A stretch of DNA of 64,000 nt. Source: an uncultured Eubacteriales bacterium. Lineage in GTDB: Bacteria; Bacillota; Clostridia; Christensenellales; Borkfalkiaceae. Each line of letters begins with the position of its first letter. Position 1 is the first letter of the stretch. Of this stretch, positions 27,146 to 34,601 are shown piece after piece. The notes below the pieces were generated by a model. The model did no database searches, was not told the origin of the DNA, and was given only the letters and a program-made list of their open reading frames with translations. The translations under genes and the position numbers were made by a program. The DNA lies in NCBI GenBank assembly GCA_905209085.1, contig CAJLRM010000011.1, positions 5,255 to 69,254 on the forward strand, in the 5' to 3' direction.

Positions 27146-27178
27146 ATTCTTTAATTAACCGCGCGATTCTTTAATTAA
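27146..27178. repeat. Two 13-bp direct repeats with a 20-bp period
   Basis: ATTCTTTAATTAA occurs at 27146-27158 and again at 27166-27178. The 20-bp period is about two helical turns. The second copy touches the -10 box of the minus-strand promoter, so the pair could be an operator. Confidence 0.5.
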
Positions 27179-27207
27179 TTATATCACGGGGGGGGGGGTG
27201 CTGTCAA
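27178..27207 (-). promoter_or_regulatory. Consensus promoter with an 11-base C tract in its spacer
   Basis: On the minus strand a perfect TTGACA (27202-27207) and a perfect TATAAT (27178-27183) are 18 bp apart. The spacer contains 11 consecutive C (G tract at 27188-27198 on the plus strand). Slippage in the tract would change the spacer length and so the promoter strength. Transcription would start near 27171 and run through a leader of about 455 bases into the c-di-GMP enzyme gene. Confidence 0.65.
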
Positions 27208-27328
27208 TCTCTTTTTTTGCTAAAAAATGTCATTTTTTTCTCGCTGTATTTAATAAGGGGCGCGGGAGGGACGCGCATAAAGAAATACAAAAAAAATCAA
27301 AAAAATTATCGTATGAGGTACAAAACAG

Positions 27329-27357
27329 TTGCAAATTGCGTAAGATAATGGTATAAT
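27329..27357 (+). promoter_or_regulatory. Promoter of the rimP-nusA-infB operon
   Basis: TTGCAA (27329-27334) and TATAAT (27352-27357) are 17 bp apart, with a TG extended -10 element (27349-27350). The start would be near 27364, just before the leader hairpin. Confidence 0.8.
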
Positions 27358-27384
27358 AAGGATACTTAATAATCAGATATTGAG

Positions 27385-27412
27385 TATTGAGAGTGGCTTG
27401 CCACTCTCAATA
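27385..27412 (+). promoter_or_regulatory. rimP leader hairpin
   Basis: A perfect 13-bp stem (27385-27397 with 27400-27412, TATTGAGAGTGGC and its complement) sits about 20 bases after the predicted transcription start and 20 before the rimP ATG. No T run follows, so it is more likely a 5'-protecting or translational-control hairpin than a terminator. Confidence 0.7.
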
Positions 27413-27432
27413 TTGCTATGTAGGGAGAAAAA

Positions 27433-27906
27433 ATGAAAATAAAACCCTTGGAGGAGATACGGGCATTCTTGCAGCCGCTCGCCGACGAGATGGACATCGA
27501 GCTGGTGGAGATAGAGTTTAAGCAGGGACATTCTCCCGCGCTCACCGTATATATAGATACGGAAAGCGGCGTGGATCTGAACACCTGCGAGAAGTTCCAC
27601 CGCGCCATAGACGCCGCCCTCGACGAGCTGGATCCCACCTTCGGCGCGCCTTATACCCTCAACGTATCCAGCCCGGGGCTGGATCGTCCCTTGAAGACTA
27701 TGCGGGATTTCGATAAATGCATGGGTCAGAAGACGGAAGTAAAGCTGTTTGCGCCGCTCAAAGGGAAAAAGTATTTCGAGGCGGTGTTGAGGGGCTTCGA
27801 CGGCAACTGCGTCACCCTGGAAGAAGAGGACGGGACGCTTTTGAAACTCGAATTGAACCGCATTGCGAAAATCAACCGCGCCGTCGATTTCGATTCGCTC
27901 GACTGA
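27433..27906 (+). CDS. rimP: Ribosome maturation factor RimP
   Basis: RimP (157 residues) assists 30S subunit assembly. The N-terminal domain includes DIELVEIEFKQG near residue 20 and the conserved NVSSPGLDRPLK near residues 77-88. The C-terminal domain is an SH3-like barrel (GKKYFEAVLRGFDGNCVTLEEEDG). It is the first gene of the operon, with GGGAGA before the ATG and its own promoter and leader hairpin. nusA follows after 215 bp. Confidence 0.94.
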   Translation: MKIKPLEEIRAFLQPLADEMDIELVEIEFKQGHSPALTVYIDTESGVDLNTCEKFHRAIDAALDELDPTFGAPYTLNVSSPGLDRPLKTMRDFDKCMGQKTEVKLFAPLKGKKYFEAVLRGFDGNCVTLEEEDGTLLKLELNRIAKINRAVDFDSLD

Positions 27907-28121
27907 TCCCTTTATTCTTTTAAAGGCGTAAAGTATTCAAGGCCCGGCACGTCTATAATTTTCAAAGACGCGCGTGCGCGGAAAGGGAAAAGCGCAGGCA
28001 AACGCTTTGAAGAAACGGCGAAGGGCTTTCCTTCCCCCGATAAAATTTGTCCTTAACGGCTCGGCGGTCGGTTAAACAGCGGCCGCGCACGGGCGAAACA
28101 CTATTCAAGGAGATAGATACA

Positions 28122-29348
28122 ATGATAAACAAGGAGTTTTTTGCGGCGCTTGCCGATTTGGTGAAAGAAAAGGGGATCAGTCAGGAGGCGTTCATCGAAA
28201 CGCTCCAAAACGCGCTTGCGTCCGCCTATAAAAAGCAGTACGACGGCGGCGCGGAAGTTTCCGTGGAGATAGACCCCGAAGCGGGCGTCATCGAATTCAA
28301 AGCGATCCGTCACGTGGTGGCGGAAGTGACGGACAGGGATAAGGAGATCTCCGTCGAGGAAGCGCAGGAACTCAATCCCGCCTATCGGGAAGGGGACGTG
28401 ATCGTCAACAGCTTCGTGCCTAAGGATTTCGGCCGTATCGCGGCGCAGACCGCCAAACAGGTGATTCTTCAAAAGCTCCACGAAACGGAACGCGACAACA
28501 CCTTTTCCGCGTTTTCCGATAAGGAAGGGGAGCTTATGGACGGCTTCATCCGCAAGATCGACGACAGGAACATTTACGTGGAACTCGGGGAAAAGAAAAT
28601 CGAGGGCGTCATGCTGCCTCAGGATCAATCTCCCACCGAGCGCTACGCCATCGGCGACAGAATCAAGGTCTTTGTCAAGCGCGTGAAAAACAGCGGCAAA
28701 AATTCTCAGATCCTCGTTTCGCGCGCGGCTCCCGGACTCGTCAAAAAGCTGTTTGAGGAGCAGGTCCCCGAAATCGCGCAGGGCATCGTGGAGATCAAAT
28801 CCGTTTCCCGCGAACCCGGTCACCGTACCAAGATGGCGATTTTTTCCAACGATTCGCGCGTGGACGCCGTGGGCGCCTGCGTCGGCAATAAGGGATCCAG
28901 GGTCAACGCGGTCGTCGAGGAACTCGGCGGCGAAAAAATAGACATCATTCTGTGGAGCGAAAATCCTCTCGAATTCATCGCCAAAGCCCTTTCGCCCGCT
29001 ACGGTCATTTCCGTGACGCAGATCAGCGAAAAGAGCGCCGTCGCGGTAGTGCCCGACGACAAACTTTCCCTCGCCATCGGGCGCGACGGTCAAAACGCCC
29101 GCCTCGCGGCGCGGCTGACGGGCTGGAAGATAGACGTCAAGAGCCTTACTGCCGCCGAAAAACTCAATCTCAACGTCGAGGAAGACGAAGAGGAGTACGG
29201 TGAAGAGGGATACGACGAGGAAAGCTACGACGAGGAGGCGTTTGAAAACGCCGAAGAGCCGGCGCCCGCCGAGGCGGAGGACGCTCAGCCGGCAGGGGAA
29301 GCAGAGGAAGCCGAAGACGAAAACAGCGGGGAAGAAAGAGGGGAATAA
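28122..29348 (+). CDS. nusA: Transcription termination/antitermination factor NusA
   Basis: NusA (408 residues) binds RNA polymerase and nascent RNA and modulates pausing and termination. The N-terminal domain covers residues 1-125, S1 about 130-200 (GELMDGFIRKIDDRNIYVELG), then KH1 and KH2 (GACVGNKGSRVNAVVEEL and SLAIGRDGQNARLAARLTGW). After about residue 350 there is a 55-residue very acidic tail with repeated D/E-E-Y units. The start is the ATG with AGGAG eleven bases upstream rather than the longer frame. The stop overlaps ylxR by one base. Confidence 0.95.
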   Translation: MINKEFFAALADLVKEKGISQEAFIETLQNALASAYKKQYDGGAEVSVEIDPEAGVIEFKAIRHVVAEVTDRDKEISVEEAQELNPAYREGDVIVNSFVPKDFGRIAAQTAKQVILQKLHETERDNTFSAFSDKEGELMDGFIRKIDDRNIYVELGEKKIEGVMLPQDQSPTERYAIGDRIKVFVKRVKNSGKNSQILVSRAAPGLVKKLFEEQVPEIAQGIVEIKSVSREPGHRTKMAIFSNDSRVDAVGACVGNKGSRVNAVVEELGGEKIDIILWSENPLEFIAKALSPATVISVTQISEKSAVAVVPDDKLSLAIGRDGQNARLAARLTGWKIDVKSLTAAEKLNLNVEEDEEEYGEEGYDEESYDEEAFENAEEPAPAEAEDAQPAGEAEEAEDENSGEERGE

Positions 29349-29620
29349 TGGCGAAAACAAAGTCCGTACCTATGAGAATGTGCATAGCCTGCCGACAAAT
29401 GATTCCGAAAAAGGATATGCTCCGCGTGGTAAAGAATGCGGAAGGGGTCATCGGACTTGATTTTTCGGGAAAGGCGCCGGGCAGGGGCGCGTATATCTGC
29501 AATAAAGCGGAATGTATTTTGAAACTCAACCGACAGAAACTGCTCAATAAGACGTTTTCGGCGGACGTCCCCAAGGAAGTGTACGCGGGGATAGAGGAGG
29601 AATTTTTTGGGAAGGGATAA
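29348..29620 (+). CDS. ylxR: YlxR family RNA-binding protein
   Basis: A 90-residue YlxR (DUF448) protein, a nusA-linked RNA-binding fold reported in B. subtilis to modulate RNase P. The family start is clear: PMRMCIACRQMIPKKDMLRVVK near the N-terminus, followed by GRGAYICNKAECILK. It is translationally coupled to nusA (TAATG) and overlaps the L7Ae-type gene by 14 bp. Confidence 0.92.
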   Translation: MAKTKSVPMRMCIACRQMIPKKDMLRVVKNAEGVIGLDFSGKAPGRGAYICNKAECILKLNRQKLLNKTFSADVPKEVYAGIEEEFFGKG

Positions 29621-29939
29621 GATCGAAACATATCTCGGCTTCTGCATCCGTTCGGGCAGGATCGAATTCGGAGTGGACAGGGCGGAGAGCCTCAAAAAGG
29701 GCGTCTATCTTTTGATGGCGTCGGCAAGTCTTTCGGAAAACTCGATGAAGACCCTCGTGAAACTGAAAGAGAAATTTTCCTGTCCGCTGCTGATCGCGGA
29801 GGGCGTGGAATTAGGCGATCTGCTGCATCGCCCCGCCGTAAAAGCTGCGGCAGTAAAAGACAAAAATCTTGCCTCGGCGATACTTACCGCCGCCGAAGGC
29901 GATGGAATTTACAAATTATATTCGGGAGGAAACAACTGA
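29607..29939 (+). CDS. rplGA: L7Ae-family ribosomal protein (YlxQ)
   Basis: A 110-residue L7Ae/L30e/S12e-type kink-turn RNA-binding protein. The helix-strand pattern DKIETYLGFCIRSGRIEFGVD and the later CPLLIAEGVELGDLLHRPAVKAAAVKD match YlxQ. It starts at a TTG with GAGGA eight bases upstream. Its position between ylxR and infB is the conserved Bacillota arrangement. Confidence 0.88.
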   Translation: MGRDKIETYLGFCIRSGRIEFGVDRAESLKKGVYLLMASASLSENSMKTLVKLKEKFSCPLLIAEGVELGDLLHRPAVKAAAVKDKNLASAILTAAEGDGIYKLYSGGNN

Positions 29940-29943
29940 ACCT

Positions 29944-32808
29944 ATGGCAAAAAAATACGAAAATGTGGAAAAAGTAAGGGAATTATTAGACGAAAAGCAG
30001 CTGGGGCAGCTGCAAAAGCGTATCTCTTCCACAGAAAAAAGCCTTTCGGAAATCTTGAAAAAGCTTTCCGCATTGGAGGCCGATAAAACGGAAAGGGAAG
30101 CGGCGCTCGCCCGCGAGGAAGCTTTCCGCTCCGAGGCGGCCGAGGTTTCCGCGCCCGAATACGCCGAGGGAGGAACGCCGCAAACGGCGCCGTCCGCGCC
30201 CGAAACGAAAGCGGAAGAAACATCGGAGAAACAATCTCTCTCTCCCGAAAAAACAGAGTCGGAACAGGAAACATCCGCCAAGCCCGCTCCCCGGAAGGGC
30301 GCGGCGGAAACGGCGACCGCACCCGCGGCGCCCGCCGAATCCAAAAAAGAAGAAAAGAAGGAAGCACCCGCGCCTTCGCGCGAGGCGCAGTCCAAGGCGG
30401 AGTCCGCCCCGACTCCCGCGGAACCGGTCAAAAAGAAGCCGTCCGCGCCTGCCGCGGAAACAAAGCCGGAAACGACGGAAAACAAGGAGCCGCAAAAAAG
30501 CGCTCCTTCCGCAGCCCCCGCGCCCGCGGCGGCTCCCGTTTCTTCCGCGCCCGCGGCGACCGCTCAGACTCGTCCCGCTGCTCCGGGCGCGCCCCGCGCT
30601 CCGAGATACTTCCGCAACGGACAGGAGCAGGGCGTCTACATCGCAAAGCCGGGCGTGGACGTAAACGCAGGCACGGGATCGAGCTATCGCCCCCGCACGG
30701 ACAGACCTGCCCGCCCGCAGGGAGATCGTCCCCCTCGTCCGATGGGCGACAGACCTCGTCCCCAAGGCGACAGGCCCTATCAGGGCAGACAGGGCGCCAC
30801 GGGCGCGCCCAGACCCCGCGCGGGCGCGGGAACAGCGGCGGCGCCTATCGTGCCCAAGGAAAAGACCTTCACCGCTCCGCCCAAGAAAAAAGCTTTTGAA
30901 AAGACATACGTCGAGAAAAAGCCCGTTTCCAAGCGCACGCTGATCAAGCAGCAGGGAATGACGGTGGAGGATTTCGACGAAAGCAAATCGGGATACAGAA
31001 AGCTGCGCACGCCCAAAAAGCAAAAGCGTCAGGAGATTCAGACGGTCAAAATCGACCACGCGGTGGTCACGACGCAGGAGATTCCTTTAAAGGTACTTTC
31101 GGAAAAACTCGGCATCTCGGCGGTGGACATTTCCAAACGCCTGTTTAAAGAAGGTATCATGAAGAGCATAAACGATTCTATCGATTACGACAACGCGGCG
31201 CTGATCGCGGCCGATCTCGGCATCGACCTCGAATATAAGCCCGAAAAGACGGCGGAAGAAGTGCTGCACGACGTCGTCGTGACGGAAGAGGACGGCGCGG
31301 AGCTGGTTGCGCGCGCGCCCGTCGTCACGGTCATGGGGCACGTCGACCACGGCAAAACCTCCCTTCTGGACAAAATCCGTTCCACGTCCGTCACGTCGGG
31401 CGAAGCGGGGGGCATCACTCAGAGCATCGGCGCCTACACGGTGACGGCGAAGGGCAGGCAGATCACCTTTATCGACACCCCGGGACACGCGGCGTTCACG
31501 GCGATGCGCGCCCGCGGCGCTCAAATCACCGACATCGTGGTGCTGGTGGTGGCGGCGGACGACGGCATCATGCCGCAGACGGTGGAGGCGATCAATCACG
31601 CCAAATCGGCGGAAGTCCCCATCATCGTCGCCATGAATAAGATGGATAAAACCGAAATCAATCCCGACCGCGTCAAGCAGGAACTTCTGGCGCATAACCT
31701 GGTTTCCGAAGAATGGGGCGGTGATACGATGATCGTCCCCGTTTCGGCAAAGACGGGAGAAGGCATCGACGAGCTTCTCGACGCCGTCAGCTTGCAGGCG
31801 GAAATGCTTGAACTCACCGCCAATCCCGATCGTCAGGCGAAGGGCACCATCATTGAAGCCAAACTGGATAAGGGCAAGGGCCCCGTGGCGAACATCATCG
31901 TGCAGAACGGCACGCTGCACACGGGCGACAATATTCTTTCGGGCACTACGATGGGGCGCGTGCGCGCCATGTTCGACGACAAGGGCAGGGCGGTCAAGGC
32001 GGCGGGGCCGTCGATGGCGGTTTCCGTGCTCGGACTCGAAGACGTCCCCAATGCAGGCGACAGCATCATGGCGGTCGATCAGGCGCTGATGAAGCAGGTG
32101 CAGGAAGAGAGAAAGAGCAAAGAGCGCGAAAGCATGATTAAAGAACAGAGCCGCGTCACGCTGGACGACGTCTTCGCGCAGGTGGAAGAGGGCAAGATCA
32201 AGAACCTCAACCTCATCGTCAAAGGGGACGTGCAGGGCAGCGTGGAAGCAGTGAAGCAGTCCCTCGAAAAGCTTTCGAATGAGGAAGTACGCGTCAAGGT
32301 CATTCACGCGGCGGCGGGCGCCATCAACGAGAGCGACGTCATGCTCGCGGACAGCGCCAATGCGATCATCATCGGCTTCAACGTCCGTCCCGACACCAAG
32401 GCGAAAAAACTTGCGGAAGCGAGCAAAGTGGACGTCAGGAACTACCGCATCATCTACGAGCTTTTGGACGATATGGAAGCGGCGCTCAAAGGGATGCTGG
32501 CGCCCAAACTCCAAGATACGCTCATGGGGAAATGCGAAGTACGTCAGACGTTCAACGTCACGGGCGCGGGAATGGTGGCAGGCTGTTACGTCACGGAAGG
32601 CAAGATCATCCGCGGCGGCAAGCTGAGAATCTACCGCGAGGACGTGATGATCTGCGAGGGCGGCGTCAAACAGCTGAAACGCTTTAAAGATGACGTCAAA
32701 GAAGTCGCAAAGGGTTACGAATGCGGCTGTTCCATCGAAGGATTCAACGAGATCCGCGTGGGCGACATCATAGAATGTTATGTGACGGAGGAAATCAAGC
32801 AGGCATGA
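29944..32808 (+). CDS. infB: Translation initiation factor IF-2
   Basis: IF-2 (954 residues) is the GTPase that delivers initiator tRNA to the 30S subunit. The N-terminal 320 residues are low-complexity, rich in Ala, Pro, Glu and Lys, then Arg/Pro/Gly (RPARPQGDRPPRPMGDR). The GTPase domain starts near residue 460 with GHVDHGKTS, IDTPGHAAF and NKMD. Domains II, III and C2 follow and are complete. The ATG at 29944 has GGGAGG about 14 bases upstream. It overlaps rbfA by four bases (ATGA). Confidence 0.96.
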   Translation: MAKKYENVEKVRELLDEKQLGQLQKRISSTEKSLSEILKKLSALEADKTEREAALAREEAFRSEAAEVSAPEYAEGGTPQTAPSAPETKAEETSEKQSLSPEKTESEQETSAKPAPRKGAAETATAPAAPAESKKEEKKEAPAPSREAQSKAESAPTPAEPVKKKPSAPAAETKPETTENKEPQKSAPSAAPAPAAAPVSSAPAATAQTRPAAPGAPRAPRYFRNGQEQGVYIAKPGVDVNAGTGSSYRPRTDRPARPQGDRPPRPMGDRPRPQGDRPYQGRQGATGAPRPRAGAGTAAAPIVPKEKTFTAPPKKKAFEKTYVEKKPVSKRTLIKQQGMTVEDFDESKSGYRKLRTPKKQKRQEIQTVKIDHAVVTTQEIPLKVLSEKLGISAVDISKRLFKEGIMKSINDSIDYDNAALIAADLGIDLEYKPEKTAEEVLHDVVVTEEDGAELVARAPVVTVMGHVDHGKTSLLDKIRSTSVTSGEAGGITQSIGAYTVTAKGRQITFIDTPGHAAFTAMRARGAQITDIVVLVVAADDGIMPQTVEAINHAKSAEVPIIVAMNKMDKTEINPDRVKQELLAHNLVSEEWGGDTMIVPVSAKTGEGIDELLDAVSLQAEMLELTANPDRQAKGTIIEAKLDKGKGPVANIIVQNGTLHTGDNILSGTTMGRVRAMFDDKGRAVKAAGPSMAVSVLGLEDVPNAGDSIMAVDQALMKQVQEERKSKERESMIKEQSRVTLDDVFAQVEEGKIKNLNLIVKGDVQGSVEAVKQSLEKLSNEEVRVKVIHAAAGAINESDVMLADSANAIIIGFNVRPDTKAKKLAEASKVDVRNYRIIYELLDDMEAALKGMLAPKLQDTLMGKCEVRQTFNVTGAGMVAGCYVTEGKIIRGGKLRIYREDVMICEGGVKQLKRFKDDVKEVAKGYECGCSIEGFNEIRVGDIIECYVTEEIKQA

Positions 32809-33194
32809 AAGTTTCGAGAAGTTCCCGCTTAAACGGGGAATATCAAAAAGAGATCAGCGAAATCATCCGCACTCGTTTAAAGGACAAGGAGCCGGATCTC
32901 AAAGGGATCATCTCGGTGACGGAAGCGGATGTGGCGCCCGATTTAAAGACGGCGAAAATATATATCAGTATCTATGCGAAAGACGAGTCGGAAAAACTCA
33001 AATCCTTCGATATTATTTCGGAAAACGCGGGTTTTATCCGCCATGAGCTGGCGCAGGTAATGCGGATGCGCACCGTGCCTTCCCTCACCTTCCTTTGGGA
33101 CGGCAGTATGGCTTACGGCGCGAAGATGGACGAACTGTTCAAGAAAATCCATACCGATCCGCAGGAGATAGAAAACGATAAAGACGAGGAATAA
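32805..33194 (+). CDS. rbfA: Ribosome-binding factor A
   Basis: RbfA (129 residues) is a cold-shock 30S maturation factor. The KH-like fold is visible from MKVSRSSRLNGEYQKEISEIIRTRLKD, through APDLKTAKIYISIYA, to LAQVMRMRTVPSLTFLWDGSM. The start overlaps the infB stop (ATGA), so it is translationally coupled. The C-terminus ends in a short acidic tail. nrnA follows after three bases. Confidence 0.93.
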   Translation: MKVSRSSRLNGEYQKEISEIIRTRLKDKEPDLKGIISVTEADVAPDLKTAKIYISIYAKDESEKLKSFDIISENAGFIRHELAQVMRMRTVPSLTFLWDGSMAYGAKMDELFKKIHTDPQEIENDKDEE

Positions 33195-33197
33195 TCT

Positions 33198-34160
33198 GTG
33201 AATTCGAGTATTGAAGAGATCGCTGCGAGGATCAGGCGCGCGAAGAGCGCGGTCATCCTCACGCATATGCGTCCGGACGGGGACGCGATAGGGAGCGCGC
33301 TGGCGCTCTCTTGCGCTTTGGAGAGGCTCGGCATTGCGCACCATGTCTGCGACGAATCGGATATTCCGTCCAATCTCGCCTTCGTGCCGGGGATTCAACA
33401 ATTGGAAAAGAAGCTCCCCGCGGATGCGGAGCTGTATATTGCCGTGGACAGCAGCGACGAACAGCGCCTGGGCGCGCTGGCGGATGATTTTCGCGCCGCC
33501 GCGGCGAGGAGGGACACGATAAATATCGATCATCACGTGTCCAATACCCGCTATGCAAAGTACAATTACGTGCGGGAATGTTCGGCAAACTGTATGAATA
33601 TAGCGGCGCTCATCGAAGCCCTGGGTGTGTCCTTCGATAAGCGGACGGCGGAAGCGCTGCTGTTGGGCTTGCTCACCGATTCCGGGAATTTTTCTCACGA
33701 CGACGTGACGGAGGAAACATTTTTAACGGCGGCAAAGCTTATGAAGGCGGGCGCGGATATTCGCGCGCTCAATTACAATCTGTTCAAAAAACAGCCCAAG
33801 ACGCGGGCGGAACTGTATGCGTACACCATGAGCCGCATCCGCTATTTTTTGGGGGAGAAGCTCGCGGTCATTTCCATCTCTTTGGAAACGATGAAACAGT
33901 TTGGCGCGGACAACGGCATGACGGAGGGATTCGTAGACTTCCCTCTGAGCGTGGATACGGTGGAGGTGAGCGCCTCGGTGATGGAAGTGAGAAAGGGACA
34001 GTATAAGATTTCTCTCCGCTCCAAGATTTACGCGGACGTCAATAAAATCGCGGGTACGTTCGGCGGCGGCGGGCACGTCCGCGCTGCCGGCTGTATGCTG
34101 TTCGGGGAGCTGGAAGACGTCGTCGACAGACTCACGTACACCGTTTCTCAATATCTTTGA
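33198..34160 (+). CDS. nrnA: Bifunctional oligoribonuclease / pAp phosphatase (DHH family)
   Basis: NrnA (320 residues) degrades short RNA oligomers and dephosphorylates pAp. The DHH motifs are HMRPDGDAIGSALAL near residue 26, AVDSSD near 80, NIDHHVSN near 110 and GLLTDSGNF near 156. The DHHA1 domain ends with GTFGGGGHVRAAG. It starts at a GTG. It is the last gene of the rimP operon, followed directly by a strong terminator. In an organism with c-di-GMP and c-di-AMP signalling it could also clear linear dinucleotides, which is inference. Confidence 0.92.
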   Translation: MNSSIEEIAARIRRAKSAVILTHMRPDGDAIGSALALSCALERLGIAHHVCDESDIPSNLAFVPGIQQLEKKLPADAELYIAVDSSDEQRLGALADDFRAAAARRDTINIDHHVSNTRYAKYNYVRECSANCMNIAALIEALGVSFDKRTAEALLLGLLTDSGNFSHDDVTEETFLTAAKLMKAGADIRALNYNLFKKQPKTRAELYAYTMSRIRYFLGEKLAVISISLETMKQFGADNGMTEGFVDFPLSVDTVEVSASVMEVRKGQYKISLRSKIYADVNKIAGTFGGGGHVRAAGCMLFGELEDVVDRLTYTVSQYL

Positions 34161-34167
34161 ATTTTCC

Positions 34168-34203
34168 GCCCGGCTTTCTATCGACGATGAGCCGGGCTTT
34201 TTT
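34168..34203 (+). terminator. Intrinsic terminator of the rimP-nrnA operon
   Basis: An 8-bp G/C-rich stem (GCCCGGCT at 34168-34175 with AGCCGGGC at 34190-34197) is followed at once by six T. Confidence 0.9.
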
Positions 34204-34535
34204 ATGTCGGAAACCGCACGCCGTAAAGCGTTTACGATTGCCGGGGAAAAAGCCGGGACGATTTTTTGATTTCGTCCGCCCTTTCTGTAAAAGAGCGCGG
34301 CATTTCCCGACGCAAAATTTTTCCGATAGCCGCTTGTTTTTCTTTTATCAATACACGGGAACGGCGGAAGTTGACCCTCGGCACGCCGTTGGGAAAATAT
34401 GCGCGAATTTTTATGCCGAAAGAGTCCTTTTCGGCCGAAGAAAAGAGAAAGGGGGCGGACGGCGTCGAAATTTGCAATAAAAATGTATACCTATGAAAAA
34501 ACGGCCGCGTTTTATGGGATTTTATGCCTTAGGGG

Positions 34536-34564
34536 TTGATTTTTTTATAAATTGAGAGTATAAT
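34536..34564 (+). promoter_or_regulatory. Promoter of the DUF4011 helicase gene
   Basis: TTGATT (34536-34541) and TATAAT (34559-34564) are exactly 17 bp apart, about 40 bases before the ATG. Confidence 0.8.
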
Positions 34565-34601
34565 AGAAAGGAAAAAAATTGGGCGGAGTACGCAATCGAT
34601 T

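Larger units (their letters stand above)
26717..27432. other. 716-bp divergent control region, c-di-GMP enzyme / rimP
   Basis: The stretch is A/T-rich and holds no gene I can support. It contains two candidate minus-strand promoters for the c-di-GMP enzyme, a pair of 13-bp direct repeats, an 11-base G tract, the rimP promoter, and the rimP leader hairpin, each listed separately. A small hairpin (ACGGGAA/TTCCCGT, 26876-26892) lies in the c-di-GMP enzyme leader. No GEMM-type c-di-GMP riboswitch was recognised. Confidence 0.6.
34161..34601. other. Intergenic region with terminator and promoter
   Basis: It holds the nrnA terminator at 34168-34203 and the promoter of the large helicase gene at 34536-34564. 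The 330 bases between show short open frames on both strands with no ribosome-binding site or recognisable product. Confidence 0.6.

Noticed and set aside
26717..27170. Search for a c-di-GMP riboswitch in the long leader of the EAL/GGDEF gene
   Set aside because: The conserved GEMM-I segments are not present; only short unrelated hairpins were found.
29986..31059. 357-codon minus-strand open frame opposite infB
   Set aside because: Its Arg/Gly/Leu-rich product mirrors the Ala/Pro/Glu-rich IF-2 N-terminus; it is a shadow.
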